Source of the DNA: Actinomycetes bacterium
GTDB lineage: Bacteria > Actinomycetota > Acidimicrobiia > Acidimicrobiales > Bog-793
NCBI GenBank assembly: GCA_021821585.1
Contig: JAKACF010000034.1
Span: 1-15,111 of the forward strand
Length of the DNA stretch: 15,111 nt
Direction of reading: 5' to 3'
Below the pieces are notes generated by a model. That model searched no databases. It was not told where the DNA came from and saw nothing but the letters and a program-made list of their open reading frames with translations. Both the position numbers and the translations under genes were made by a program. Shown here piece after piece: positions 1 to 5,908 of the stretch (the stretch's first letter is position 1; the number at the start of each line of letters is the position of its first letter).

Positions 1-28
1 CCTGTGATGAGTGCACGACGCGGCATTG

Positions 29-43
29 CCTAGTTCTACTAGG
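29..43 (+). promoter_or_regulatory. Inverted repeat with -10-like TACTAG before the glycosyltransferase
   Basis: CCTAGT (29-34) and ACTAGG (38-43) are perfect 6-bp arms around TCT. The right arm overlaps TACTAG (37-42), which fits an actinobacterial -10 of TANNNT form only loosely (it ends in G) and would place a transcript start near 49. No -35 can be judged because the window begins too close. This is a tentative promoter or operator. Confidence 0.3.
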
Positions 44-100
44 TGGCCGGCGAGCCGGAGCACCCGGAGGACGGCCATAGCCGCCGTCCCGTCCACCGTC

Positions 101-1111
101 GTGTTCGTGGCGCCTGCTCTCGGGGGCGACGACGGGCTCTCGGCGGCCTCCGGGGTCTGGCAGCGGGCCTTCCAGACCCTCGGCGCCGAGGTGACCACCG
201 TCGCCGGCGCCGGCCGGGCCGATCTCGTCCTTGCCGGCCTGGCGACCGGCCCCGGCCCAGAGGCTGTCCTCGACAAGGGCACCCTGGCGGCGGCGCTCGA
301 ACGCGCCGAGCTCGTCGTCGTCGAGAACCCTTGCTCGGACCGTTTCGACGCCGGAGCCGGCTCCTTCCTGCTCTCCTTCCTGCGGGGCCGCCGGACGCTC
401 CTCCGCCACCACGATCTGCCCTGGCAGCAGCCGCGGTCGACAGACGGCTCGGCCCCGCCCGACGACCCCTCGTGGCGGCACGTCACGATCAACGAGAGGT
501 CCCGCCTCGAGCTGTCGTCAAAGGGCGTACGGGCCGAGACCGTCTACAACACCTTCGACGTGGAGGTCCCACCCGGCGACCGGGAGCGGGCGAGAGCCGC
601 TCTCGGGGTCGGCGGGGAGCTCCTCCTCCTCCAGCCGACCAGGGGCGCCGCCTGGAAGAACGTCGCCGGGGGACTGCTCCTCGCCTCACGCCTCGGTGCG
701 AGCTTCTGGCTGCTCGGGCCGGTCGATCCCGACCACCGGGGTGTCGTCGACCGCCTGCAGGCGGCCTCCCCGGTGAGCTTCCTCCAGGGCAAGCCGGCGG
801 AGGTGAAGCTCGCTGACGCCTATGCCGCCAGCGATGCCGTGGTGCTGCCGTCCACCTGGGAGGGCTTCGGCAACGCCGCCATCGAGTCCGCCCTTCACCG
901 CCGGGTGTTCGCGGCGGGCTCCTACCCGGTGGCGAGCGAGCTCCGCCGCTACGGGTTCTCCTGGTTCGACGCCCGAGAGGCGGTGCCGCTCGCCCGCTAC
1001 CTCGGCTCGCCCGACCCTGCCGTGCTCGACCGCAACGAGCAGGTCGCACGGTTGCGCTTTTCCTCCGAGCAGCTCCCGCAGCGGCTGATGGAGATCCTTA
1101 CTGCACGGTAA
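101..1111 (+). CDS. GT4-type glycosyltransferase
   Basis: This is a GT-B fold glycosyltransferase, probably adding a sugar from a nucleotide donor to a cell-surface glycan on the cytoplasmic side; donor and acceptor cannot be read. The N-terminal domain opens with a strand VFVAPALGG. The C-terminal half has the nucleotide-binding pattern LLLLQPTRGAAWKN and then AYAASDAVVLPSTWEGFGNAAIE, which contains the GT4 E-x7-E pair. I chose the GTG at 101 (336 aa). The frame is open back to a GTG at 11, but that extra stretch uses codons rare elsewhere here (CCT, AGT, TCT, ACT, AGG, ATA) and contains a -10-like element, so it looks non-coding. No clear Shine-Dalgarno precedes 101, so the start is uncertain. 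The TAA stop lies one base before the first possible ATG of the TetR gene. The family is secure; the specificity is unknown. Confidence 0.85.
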   Translation: MFVAPALGGDDGLSAASGVWQRAFQTLGAEVTTVAGAGRADLVLAGLATGPGPEAVLDKGTLAAALERAELVVVENPCSDRFDAGAGSFLLSFLRGRRTLLRHHDLPWQQPRSTDGSAPPDDPSWRHVTINERSRLELSSKGVRAETVYNTFDVEVPPGDRERARAALGVGGELLLLQPTRGAAWKNVAGGLLLASRLGASFWLLGPVDPDHRGVVDRLQAASPVSFLQGKPAEVKLADAYAASDAVVLPSTWEGFGNAAIESALHRRVFAAGSYPVASELRRYGFSWFDAREAVPLARYLGSPDPAVLDRNEQVARLRFSSEQLPQRLMEILTAR

Positions 1112-1112
1112 G
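1097..1112 (+). promoter_or_regulatory. Probable TetR autoregulatory operator overlapping a -10 element
   Basis: CTTACTG-CA-CGGTAAG is a 16-bp palindrome with one mismatched pair (6 of 7 pairs per arm). It ends 12 bp before the ATG at 1125. It overlaps TAAGAT (1109-1114), a TANNNT-type -10 whose transcript would begin near 1121, giving an almost leaderless mRNA. TetR-family repressors commonly bind a palindrome of about this size in their own promoter. The half-site CGGTAA reappears upstream of the acyl-CoA dehydrogenase gene. The palindrome is seen; its binding by this protein is inferred. Confidence 0.5.
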
Positions 1113-1124
1113 ATGGCAGGCGCC

Positions 1125-1772
1125 ATGTCAACCCCCACCGCCACAGCAACGGCGCCGCGGCGGCGACTGACTGCTGCTCGCCGGCGCCGACAACTCATCG
1201 ACGTCGCCCTCGAGACCTTCGCCAGGTCGGGGTTCAACGCCACCACGATGGAGGACATCGCCACGGCGGCCGGTGTGACCAAGCCGCTCCTGTACCAGCA
1301 CTTCGCCTCCAAGAGGGCCCTGTACCTCGAGCTCATCGACGACGTCACCGCACGGCTCGTCGACGAGCTCGCGCGGGCGGCCGGGAGCGAGACGGTCTTC
1401 CGCAAGCAGGTTCACGCCGGGATGCTCGCCTACTTCCGCTTCACGATCGAGAACCAGTCCGCCGTGGGGATGCTCTACGACGCCCCCCACGACGAGGAGC
1501 TCGCCCGGGGCCTGCGCTCCATCCAGGACGCCATCGCCGACTTCGTGAGCCCGCTCATCGAGGCCGACATCGACGAGGAGCACCGCCGGACTCTCGCCAT
1601 CGGCGTCGTCGGGATGACCGAGGGCGTCACGCGCCACTGGCTCCGCCAGCGCCAGCAGCGCCACGGCGCCGCGCCCGGCCCGGACGAGCTCGAGAAGCAG
1701 GCGATCGTGCTCGCCGAGCAGGTGAGCGACCTCGCCTGGAGCGGCCTGCGCGGGGTGCGACGGGTCGGCTGA
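1125..1772 (+). CDS. TetR/AcrR family transcriptional regulator
   Basis: This is a one-component repressor-type regulator of 215 aa, within the usual 190-220 aa. The N-terminal helix-turn-helix is clear at about residues 25-70, with TTMEDIATAAGVTKPLLYQHF and then SKRALYLEL, the classic TetR core. The rest is the all-helical ligand-binding and dimerisation domain, whose ligand cannot be predicted. An in-frame ATG at 1113 would add four residues, but it lies inside a probable -10 element, so I prefer 1125. The gene follows the glycosyltransferase closely and converges on the hydrolase and acyl-CoA dehydrogenase operon, 17 bp away end to end. A palindrome just upstream and related half-sites before the dehydrogenase suggest that it represses itself and that operon, as fatty-acid-responsive TetR proteins do. 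The target assignment is inference. Confidence 0.93.
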   Translation: MSTPTATATAPRRRLTAARRRRQLIDVALETFARSGFNATTMEDIATAAGVTKPLLYQHFASKRALYLELIDDVTARLVDELARAAGSETVFRKQVHAGMLAYFRFTIENQSAVGMLYDAPHDEELARGLRSIQDAIADFVSPLIEADIDEEHRRTLAIGVVGMTEGVTRHWLRQRQQRHGAAPGPDELEKQAIVLAEQVSDLAWSGLRGVRRVG

Positions 1773-1789
1773 CACGCTCGCCCGGCGCC

Positions 1790-2635
1790 TCAGGCGGTGG
1801 CCCGCGCCTCTCCTTGCTGCCAGGCCTCGTCGAGGAAGTCGCCGATCTCCCCGGTGAGGCGGGAAGGCCTCAGCCGGAGCTCGAGGATGGACCTCGCCCT
1901 CAGCAGCCGAGCCTCCGGGAGGCTCTGGACGAGCGCCGCCGCGTCGCTGAAGGGGTGGATGACGTCGCGCCGGTGGCCGATGACGAGCGTCGGCGCCTCC
2001 ACGGCGCGGCGCTGGTCGAGCGTCGGGCCGACCGGGCCGACGAGGATGCCGTGCAGGATCGCCGCCACCTCCGCCGGCCGGAGGGAGAGGGCGTTCAGCA
2101 CGCTGTTGAGCGGCGCGAAACCGGTCCGCGGGAGCCGCCTCACGAGGCCGGCCACGACGCCGGCCGGCCGGCGGGCGTGGTGGACCGCCAGCATGAACGG
2201 GACGAATGTGAGGGCGACCGCCGGGGCGGCGTGCTCGAGCACCGGCATCTCGAGCACGAGGCCGCGCACCCGGTCCGGATCGAGGGTGGCCGTGAGGAGG
2301 CTGACGTTGGCGCCGAGCGAGACGCCGCCGAGCACCGCCTGGCTGGCCCCGAGGTGGTCGAGCAGCGCCGTCAGCTGCTCGACGTAGAGGTCCATCCGGT
2401 ACTCGGCCGCAAGGGTCGGCTTGTCCGAGAGGCCGTGGCCGAGAAGGTCGAGCAGCACCACGCGATTGCCCCGGGCGGCAAGCGCCTCGGCCATCGGCCG
2501 GTTGAGGTTGGCGTCGAGCAGCAGCCCGTGCATGTAGACGAGCAGGTTCTCGCCCCCGCCGTGGACCTCGTAGTGGAGGCGGTGGCTCCGGTGCACCAGT
2601 GAGTGCGCCCCGGGGGACGCGTGCAGCTCGTTCAT
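1790..2635 (-). CDS. Alpha/beta-hydrolase fold protein
   Basis: A 281-aa alpha/beta-hydrolase, likely a cytoplasmic esterase or thioesterase-like enzyme. The oxyanion-hole HG is in LLVYMHGLLLD (about 31-41), followed by the common DLLGHGLSDKP loop. The nucleophile elbow G-V-S-L-G puts Ser at 106. A plausible acid is Asp224 in HRRDVIHPF. The expected catalytic His, normally about 25-30 residues after the acid, is not visible: that region reads RSILELRLRPSRLTGEI. The enzyme may use another His (227 is close to the acid) or may not be a standard hydrolase. The start is backed by GGGAGG just upstream of the ATG. It lies 52 bp downstream of the acyl-CoA dehydrogenase gene and is probably co-transcribed with it, which suggests a role on acyl esters or acyl-CoA intermediates. 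Confidence 0.85.
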   Translation of the reverse strand: MNELHASPGAHSLVHRSHRLHYEVHGGGENLLVYMHGLLLDANLNRPMAEALAARGNRVVLLDLLGHGLSDKPTLAAEYRMDLYVEQLTALLDHLGASQAVLGGVSLGANVSLLTATLDPDRVRGLVLEMPVLEHAAPAVALTFVPFMLAVHHARRPAGVVAGLVRRLPRTGFAPLNSVLNALSLRPAEVAAILHGILVGPVGPTLDQRRAVEAPTLVIGHRRDVIHPFSDAAALVQSLPEARLLRARSILELRLRPSRLTGEIGDFLDEAWQQGEARATA

Positions 2636-2657
2636 GTTCCTCCCGCCACCACCCAGC

Positions 2658-2678
2658 GGGCGATGGGACGGGTCGCCC
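2658..2678 (-). other. Intercistronic hairpin between acyl-CoA dehydrogenase and hydrolase genes
   Basis: GGGCGA (2658-2663) and TCGCCC (2673-2678) form a perfect 6-bp stem with a 9-nt loop in the 52-bp gap. No T-run follows on the minus strand, so it is more likely a processing or partial attenuation element than an intrinsic terminator. Confidence 0.3.
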
Positions 2679-2687
2679 CTCGGTTCG

Positions 2688-3902
2688 CTAGCGGATGTGC
2701 ACCCCTGAGATGGCGCGGGCGACGATCAGGCGCTGAATCTCGGAGGTCCCCTCGAAGATGGTGTAGATCTTCGAGTCACGGTGCCAGCGCTCGACAGGGT
2801 ACTCCCGGACGTAGCCGTAGCCACCGAGGATCTGGATGGCCTGCTCGGTCACCCAGACGGCCGTCTCGCCGGCGAACAGCTTGGACATCGAGCCCTCGCC
2901 GGCGAGGTACGGCTTGCCGTTCATCCCCATCCAGGCGGCCCGCTGGTAGAGCAGCCTGGCGGCGTCGATGCGGGTCCTCATGTCCGCCAGCTTGAAGGCG
3001 ATTCCCTGGTGCTCGACGATCGCCTTTCCGAAGGTCTTCCGGTCCTTCGCGTACTCGAGGGCGTACTCGTAGGCCGCACGGGCGATGCCGACAGCCTGGG
3101 CGGCGACCGTCGGCCGGCTGGCCTCGAAGGTGGCCATGGCCGCCTGCCCCTTGCCGCTCTTGCCCTCGCGGGCGCGGGCCAGGCGCTCGTCCAACCGGTC
3201 CTTGCCGCCGAGGAGGCAGGAGCCGGGCACCTTCACGTCCTGCAGGACGACCTCGGCGGTGTGCGAGGCGCGGATGCCCATCTTCTTGAACTTCTGGCCC
3301 TGGGAGAGCCCGGGCGTGCCGGGCGGGACGATGAAGCTCGCCTGCCCGCGGCTGGCGAGGTCGGGCTCGACGGAGGCCACCACGACGTGGACGTCGGCGA
3401 TCCCGCCGTTGGTGATCCAGGTCTTGGTCCCGTTGAGCGTCCAGGTGTCGGTCGCCTCGTCGTAGCTGGCGCGGGTCTTCAGCTGGCTCACGTCGGAGCC
3501 GGCGTCCGGCTCCGAGACGCAGAAGGCCGCCAGGCGGACGTCCTCAGGGGTGCCGAAGCACTGGGGAGCCCACTCCCCCACCTGCTCGGGCGTCCCGTTG
3601 GCGACGATGCCGGCGAGCCCGAGCGTCGAGCCGAAGATCGACAGGGCGATGCCGGCGTCGCCCCAGGAGAGCTCCTCGTTCACCGCCGGCAGCAGCTGGC
3701 CGGTCGGGTCGGCGAAGCAGTTGGCGACGAAGTCGAAGGAGTACAGGCCGATCTCGGCAGCCTCCTTGATGATGGGCCACGGGGTCTCCTCCCGCTCGTC
3801 CCACTCGTGGCCGGCCGGACGGACGACGTTCTCCGCGAAGTCGTGCACCCACTTGATCACTTGAAGCTGGTCTTCGCTCAGCTCCAGCGAGAACTCACTC
3901 AT
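2688..3902 (-). CDS. Acyl-CoA dehydrogenase
   Basis: An FAD-dependent acyl-CoA dehydrogenase catalysing alpha,beta-desaturation of an acyl-CoA, with electrons passing to ETF; it acts in the cytoplasm in fatty-acid or branched acyl-CoA breakdown. It has 404 aa, normal for the family. Signature 1 is AFCVSEPDAGSDV (126-138) and signature 2 is ILGGYGYVREYPVERWHRD (about 358-376). The catalytic base is Glu384 in FEGTSEIQ, the position used by short- and medium-chain enzymes. A charged stretch at about 234-252 (KDRLDERLARAREGKSGKG) lengthens the linker before the C-terminal helical domain compared with the usual form. Of two adjacent ATGs I chose the inner one, because GAGG is then 6 nt upstream. 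The frame is open back to 4025, but that part is non-coding in style. Chain length cannot be read. It is probably the first gene of an operon with the hydrolase. Confidence 0.95.
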   Translation of the reverse strand: MSEFSLELSEDQLQVIKWVHDFAENVVRPAGHEWDEREETPWPIIKEAAEIGLYSFDFVANCFADPTGQLLPAVNEELSWGDAGIALSIFGSTLGLAGIVANGTPEQVGEWAPQCFGTPEDVRLAAFCVSEPDAGSDVSQLKTRASYDEATDTWTLNGTKTWITNGGIADVHVVVASVEPDLASRGQASFIVPPGTPGLSQGQKFKKMGIRASHTAEVVLQDVKVPGSCLLGGKDRLDERLARAREGKSGKGQAAMATFEASRPTVAAQAVGIARAAYEYALEYAKDRKTFGKAIVEHQGIAFKLADMRTRIDAARLLYQRAAWMGMNGKPYLAGEGSMSKLFAGETAVWVTEQAIQILGGYGYVREYPVERWHRDSKIYTIFEGTSEIQRLIVARAISGVHIR

Positions 3903-3949
3903 CATCCACCTCGAGATCGGAAACGCTCGGCGTCGGTCGCCGACCGGCA

Positions 3950-3985
3950 CTGACCAATCGGTAACTGCCGGTGAGAAGGTTACCG
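3950..3985 (-). promoter_or_regulatory. Candidate TetR-type operator region of the acyl-CoA dehydrogenase operon
   Basis: CGGTAAC (3959-3965) and GTTACCG (3979-3985) are perfect 7-bp inverted arms 13 bp apart, so their centres are about two helical turns apart. The box at 3950-3965, CTGACCA-AT-CGGTAAC, matches the palindrome before the TetR gene at 10 of 16 positions, including the whole CGGTAA half. A possible minus-strand -10, TAACCT (3982-3977), lies within the repeat; I see no convincing -35. A second small palindrome, CGGTC-GCC-GACCG (3934-3946), lies nearer the gene. Regulation by the nearby TetR protein is inferred. Confidence 0.45.
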
Positions 3986-4182
3986 CCGCGGCAGCACGAC
4001 ACGCACGTTCTGCTCCCGGGCGCATCGGCTCGCCTCGACGGCGACCTCGTTCGCGGGCGCGACGAAGCCCGGAAGCGGCAGCTCCGTGGGAAGAAGGGAC
4101 CCGGGGCGGAGCGCGCGGCCGCGCTCGCTAGCTGGAGAGCGCCGGGCAGGACACCTGCGGCGCGATGGAGCAGTCAGGCGGC

Positions 4183-4201
4183 TGGGCGCCAGACACGCCC
4201 A
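4183..4201 (-). terminator. Possible U-less terminator of the cold-shock gene
   Basis: A 6-bp stem (TGGGCG / CGCCCA) with a 7-nt loop begins 12 bp after the stop codon on the minus strand. There is no U-tract, so termination is only a possibility. Confidence 0.25.
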
Positions 4202-4213
4202 ACCGCGAGATGG

Positions 4214-4423
4214 CTAGACGCTCGAAGTCGTGCGGACGTTCCCCGCCTGCAACCCCTTCGGGCCTTCCTGGATGTCGAACTCGACCTCCTGGCCCTCGGA
4301 GAGCGTGCGATAGCCCTGCATTTGGATCGACGAGTGGTGGACGAAGACGTCCGCGCCGTCGGACTGCGAGATGAAGCCGTAGCCCTTCTCGGCGTTGAAC
4401 CACTTCACTACTCCGGTCGCCAC
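4214..4423 (-). CDS. Cold-shock domain protein (CspA family)
   Basis: A 69-aa single-domain nucleic-acid-binding protein of the CspA family, an RNA chaperone or single-stranded DNA binder in the cytoplasm. Starting from a GTG it reads MATGVVKWFNAEKGYGFISQ. RNP1 is KGYGFI (13-18) and RNP2 is VFVHH (26-30), with the aromatic residues of the binding face present. Its length is typical (65-72 aa). The GTG at 4423 is chosen because it gives the standard MATG-VKWFN start and because AAGGGGG lies about 9 nt upstream; the longer open frame back to 4783 is cysS antisense-style noise. It lies 106 bp downstream of cysS on the same strand and probably has its own promoter in that gap. Confidence 0.95.
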   Translation of the reverse strand: MATGVVKWFNAEKGYGFISQSDGADVFVHHSSIQMQGYRTLSEGQEVEFDIQEGPKGLQAGNVRTTSSV

Positions 4424-4490
4424 CGTGGCGATCCCCCTTACTCGGCAAACGCTGAATGGAACACCCTGCCCCCGCGGGATTCCGGCAGCG

Positions 4491-4519
4491 AGGCTAGCAG
4501 AGGTTGCCCCCGGCTTCAC
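4491..4519 (-). promoter_or_regulatory. Probable promoter of the cold-shock gene
   Basis: On the minus strand, GTGAAG (4519-4514) and TAGCCT (4496-4491) are 17 bp apart, and the -10 is preceded by TGC, an extended -10. The transcript would start near 4484 and carry a leader of about 60 nt. The -35 matches the consensus at only three positions. Confidence 0.4.
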
Positions 4520-4529
4520 GAGGACCGAG

Positions 4530-5888
4530 TCAGCGGTACAGGCGCGTCCCCGACGCGGTGTCCTCCACCCGGTAGCCGAGCGCCACGAGCTCCTCGCGGA
4601 GCCGGTCGGCGGCCGCCCAGTCCCGGTCGGATCGGGCCTTGTCACGCTGGGACGCGAGGCGGAGGGCCGCCTCCGAGACGACAGGCGAGGTGGCCGCCCG
4701 CAGGCCGACGGCGGCCGCGCACTCGAGTGCCTCCCGGCCGCGGGCGACCCCGGCGGCCACGTCGTCGCCCGCAAGCGAAGCATTCGCCAGGCGCACGCCG
4801 TCGAACACCGTCGCCATCGCCCGGGGCGTGTCGAGATCGTCGTCCATCCGTTCCCGGAACGACTCGGTGAGGCCCGGGGAGGGCGCCGGCGGGAGCTCGC
4901 CGGCCGGCACCTCGCCGAGGCGACGGGCGAGTGAGTCGAGCCGCTCGAGGGCCTGCGAGGCCGCCTCCAGCTGCACCGGGGTGACCTCGACCGGCGCCCG
5001 GTAGTGCGACTGGAGGACGAGCAGCCGGTAGGCGCGCGGGTCGGTCGACTCGAGCAGCTCGGCGAGGTCGGTGACGTTCCCGACGGACTTCGCCATCTTG
5101 GCCCCGCCCACCTCGACCATCCCGTGGTGCATCCAGTGGGCGGCGAAACGCCGTCCGAGCGCGACGGCCTGGGCCCGCTCGTTCTCGTGGTGGGGGAACT
5201 TGAGGTCCGTGCCGCCCCCGTGGAGCTCGAAGCCCTCCCCGAGGAGCGCGAGGGACATGACGACGCACTCGGTGTGCCAGCCGGGTCGCCCCGGGCCGAA
5301 GGGCGAGGGCCAGCTCGGCTCCCCGGGCTTGGCCTTCTTCCAGAGGACGAAGTCGAGCGGGCTCTGTTTCCCGCTCACCACCTCGACGCGCGCCCCGCTG
5401 CGCAGCGACTCGAGCGGCTGGTGGGCGAGAAGGCCGTAGTCCGGCACGGCGGCGACGGAGAAGTAGACGCCGTCGTCGATCTCGTAGGCGGCCCCCCGGG
5501 TCACGAGCTCCCCGATCACCTCGACCATCCCCGGGATGAACTCGGTGGCATGAGGCGTCTCGCTCGGCCGGGCGAGCCCCATGCGGTCCATCGACTGCCA
5601 CCACGACTCCTCGGACTCCTCGGCGATCTCCCGCCAGTCCCTCCCCTCGCGCTCTGCCCGGTTGATGATCTTGTCGTCGACGTCGGTCACGTTCGAGACG
5701 TGGCGGACCGGCTGGCCGGTCCACTCGAGGTAGCGCCGCAGGACGTCGTAGACGAGACTCTGGCGCCCGTGGCCGATGTGGGGAGGCCCGTACACCGTCG
5801 GCCCGCAGACGTAGAGCCTGAGCGGCGCCCCTTCCGGCGCCGTGACGACCTCGAGCCGGCCGCTCGCTGTGTCGTGGAGGCGCAGCAT
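4530..5888 (-). CDS. cysS: Cysteine--tRNA ligase
   Basis: Class I aminoacyl-tRNA synthetase that activates cysteine with ATP and loads it on tRNA-Cys in the cytoplasm; 452 aa, near the usual 460. The N-terminal Rossmann domain has YVCGPTVYGPPHIGHGR with the HIGH motif at 37-40. The zinc ligands expected in this family are present: Cys28, Cys208 in WHTECVVMS, and His233/His234 in KFPHHENE. The KMSKS loop reads KMAKS (264-268), followed by VGN. The C-terminal part ends with the family's AADRLREELVALGYRVEDT stretch, which supports CysS rather than the mycothiol ligase MshC. The ATG has no Shine-Dalgarno. A -10-like TACGGT ends six bases before it, so the mRNA is probably leaderless. It is divergent from valS. 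Confidence 0.97.
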   Translation of the reverse strand: MLRLHDTASGRLEVVTAPEGAPLRLYVCGPTVYGPPHIGHGRQSLVYDVLRRYLEWTGQPVRHVSNVTDVDDKIINRAEREGRDWREIAEESEESWWQSMDRMGLARPSETPHATEFIPGMVEVIGELVTRGAAYEIDDGVYFSVAAVPDYGLLAHQPLESLRSGARVEVVSGKQSPLDFVLWKKAKPGEPSWPSPFGPGRPGWHTECVVMSLALLGEGFELHGGGTDLKFPHHENERAQAVALGRRFAAHWMHHGMVEVGGAKMAKSVGNVTDLAELLESTDPRAYRLLVLQSHYRAPVEVTPVQLEAASQALERLDSLARRLGEVPAGELPPAPSPGLTESFRERMDDDLDTPRAMATVFDGVRLANASLAGDDVAAGVARGREALECAAAVGLRAATSPVVSEAALRLASQRDKARSDRDWAAADRLREELVALGYRVEDTASGTRLYR

Positions 5889-5908
5889 GGAAGTACCGTA
5901 CTAGTCCA
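5889..5908. promoter_or_regulatory. Shared 20-bp divergent promoter of cysS and valS
   Basis: The gap centres on the 11-bp palindrome AGTAC-C-GTACT (5892-5902). It supplies TACCGT (5894-5899) on the + strand and TACGGT (5900-5895) on the minus strand, both of TANNNT form and overlapping by five bases. The predicted minus-strand start is exactly the A of the cysS ATG; the + strand start would be about 5906, three bases before the valS ATG. TACTAG (5899-5904) is an alternative element for valS. No good -35 is seen on either side. Confidence 0.45.

Larger units (their letters stand above)
3906..4213. other. 308-bp intergenic region between acyl-CoA dehydrogenase and cold-shock genes
   Basis: No convincing gene is present. 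The part near 3906-3985 holds the candidate operator described separately. Further along, GAGCGCG (4109-4115) and CGCGCTC (4120-4126) form a 7-bp, 4-nt-loop GC hairpin. TGGGCG (4183-4188) and CGCCCA (4196-4201) form a 6-bp stem just downstream of the cold-shock stop codon. Neither hairpin has a T-run. Either could end the cold-shock transcript, as actinobacterial terminators often lack a U-tract. Confidence 0.5.

Noticed and set aside
1..33. Tail of an upstream gene ending at the TGA codons (5-10) or the TAG at 31-33
   Set aside because: Too few bases are present to show that any of these stops closes a real gene.
1773..1796. A bidirectional terminator between the TetR and hydrolase genes
   Set aside because: Only a 4-bp stem (CGCC-TCA-GGCG) is visible, with no T-run on either strand.
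2781..3953. Long + strand open frame opposite the acyl-CoA dehydrogenase gene (and similar ones opposite cysS, valS and the second glycosyltransferase)
   Set aside because: These are antisense shadows caused by high G+C. The opposite strand carries clear family motifs and these frames do not.
4428..4783. N-terminal extension of the cold-shock protein in the same open frame
   Set aside because: It covers the end of cysS on the same strand in another frame, is Arg/Pro/Ser-rich, and a GTG with a good ribosome-binding site gives the standard cold-shock N-terminus.
4530..5888. Mycothiol ligase (MshC) as an alternative identity for the cysS gene
   Set aside because: The length and the C-terminal anticodon-side sequence fit cysteinyl-tRNA synthetase; MshC is shorter and lacks that end.
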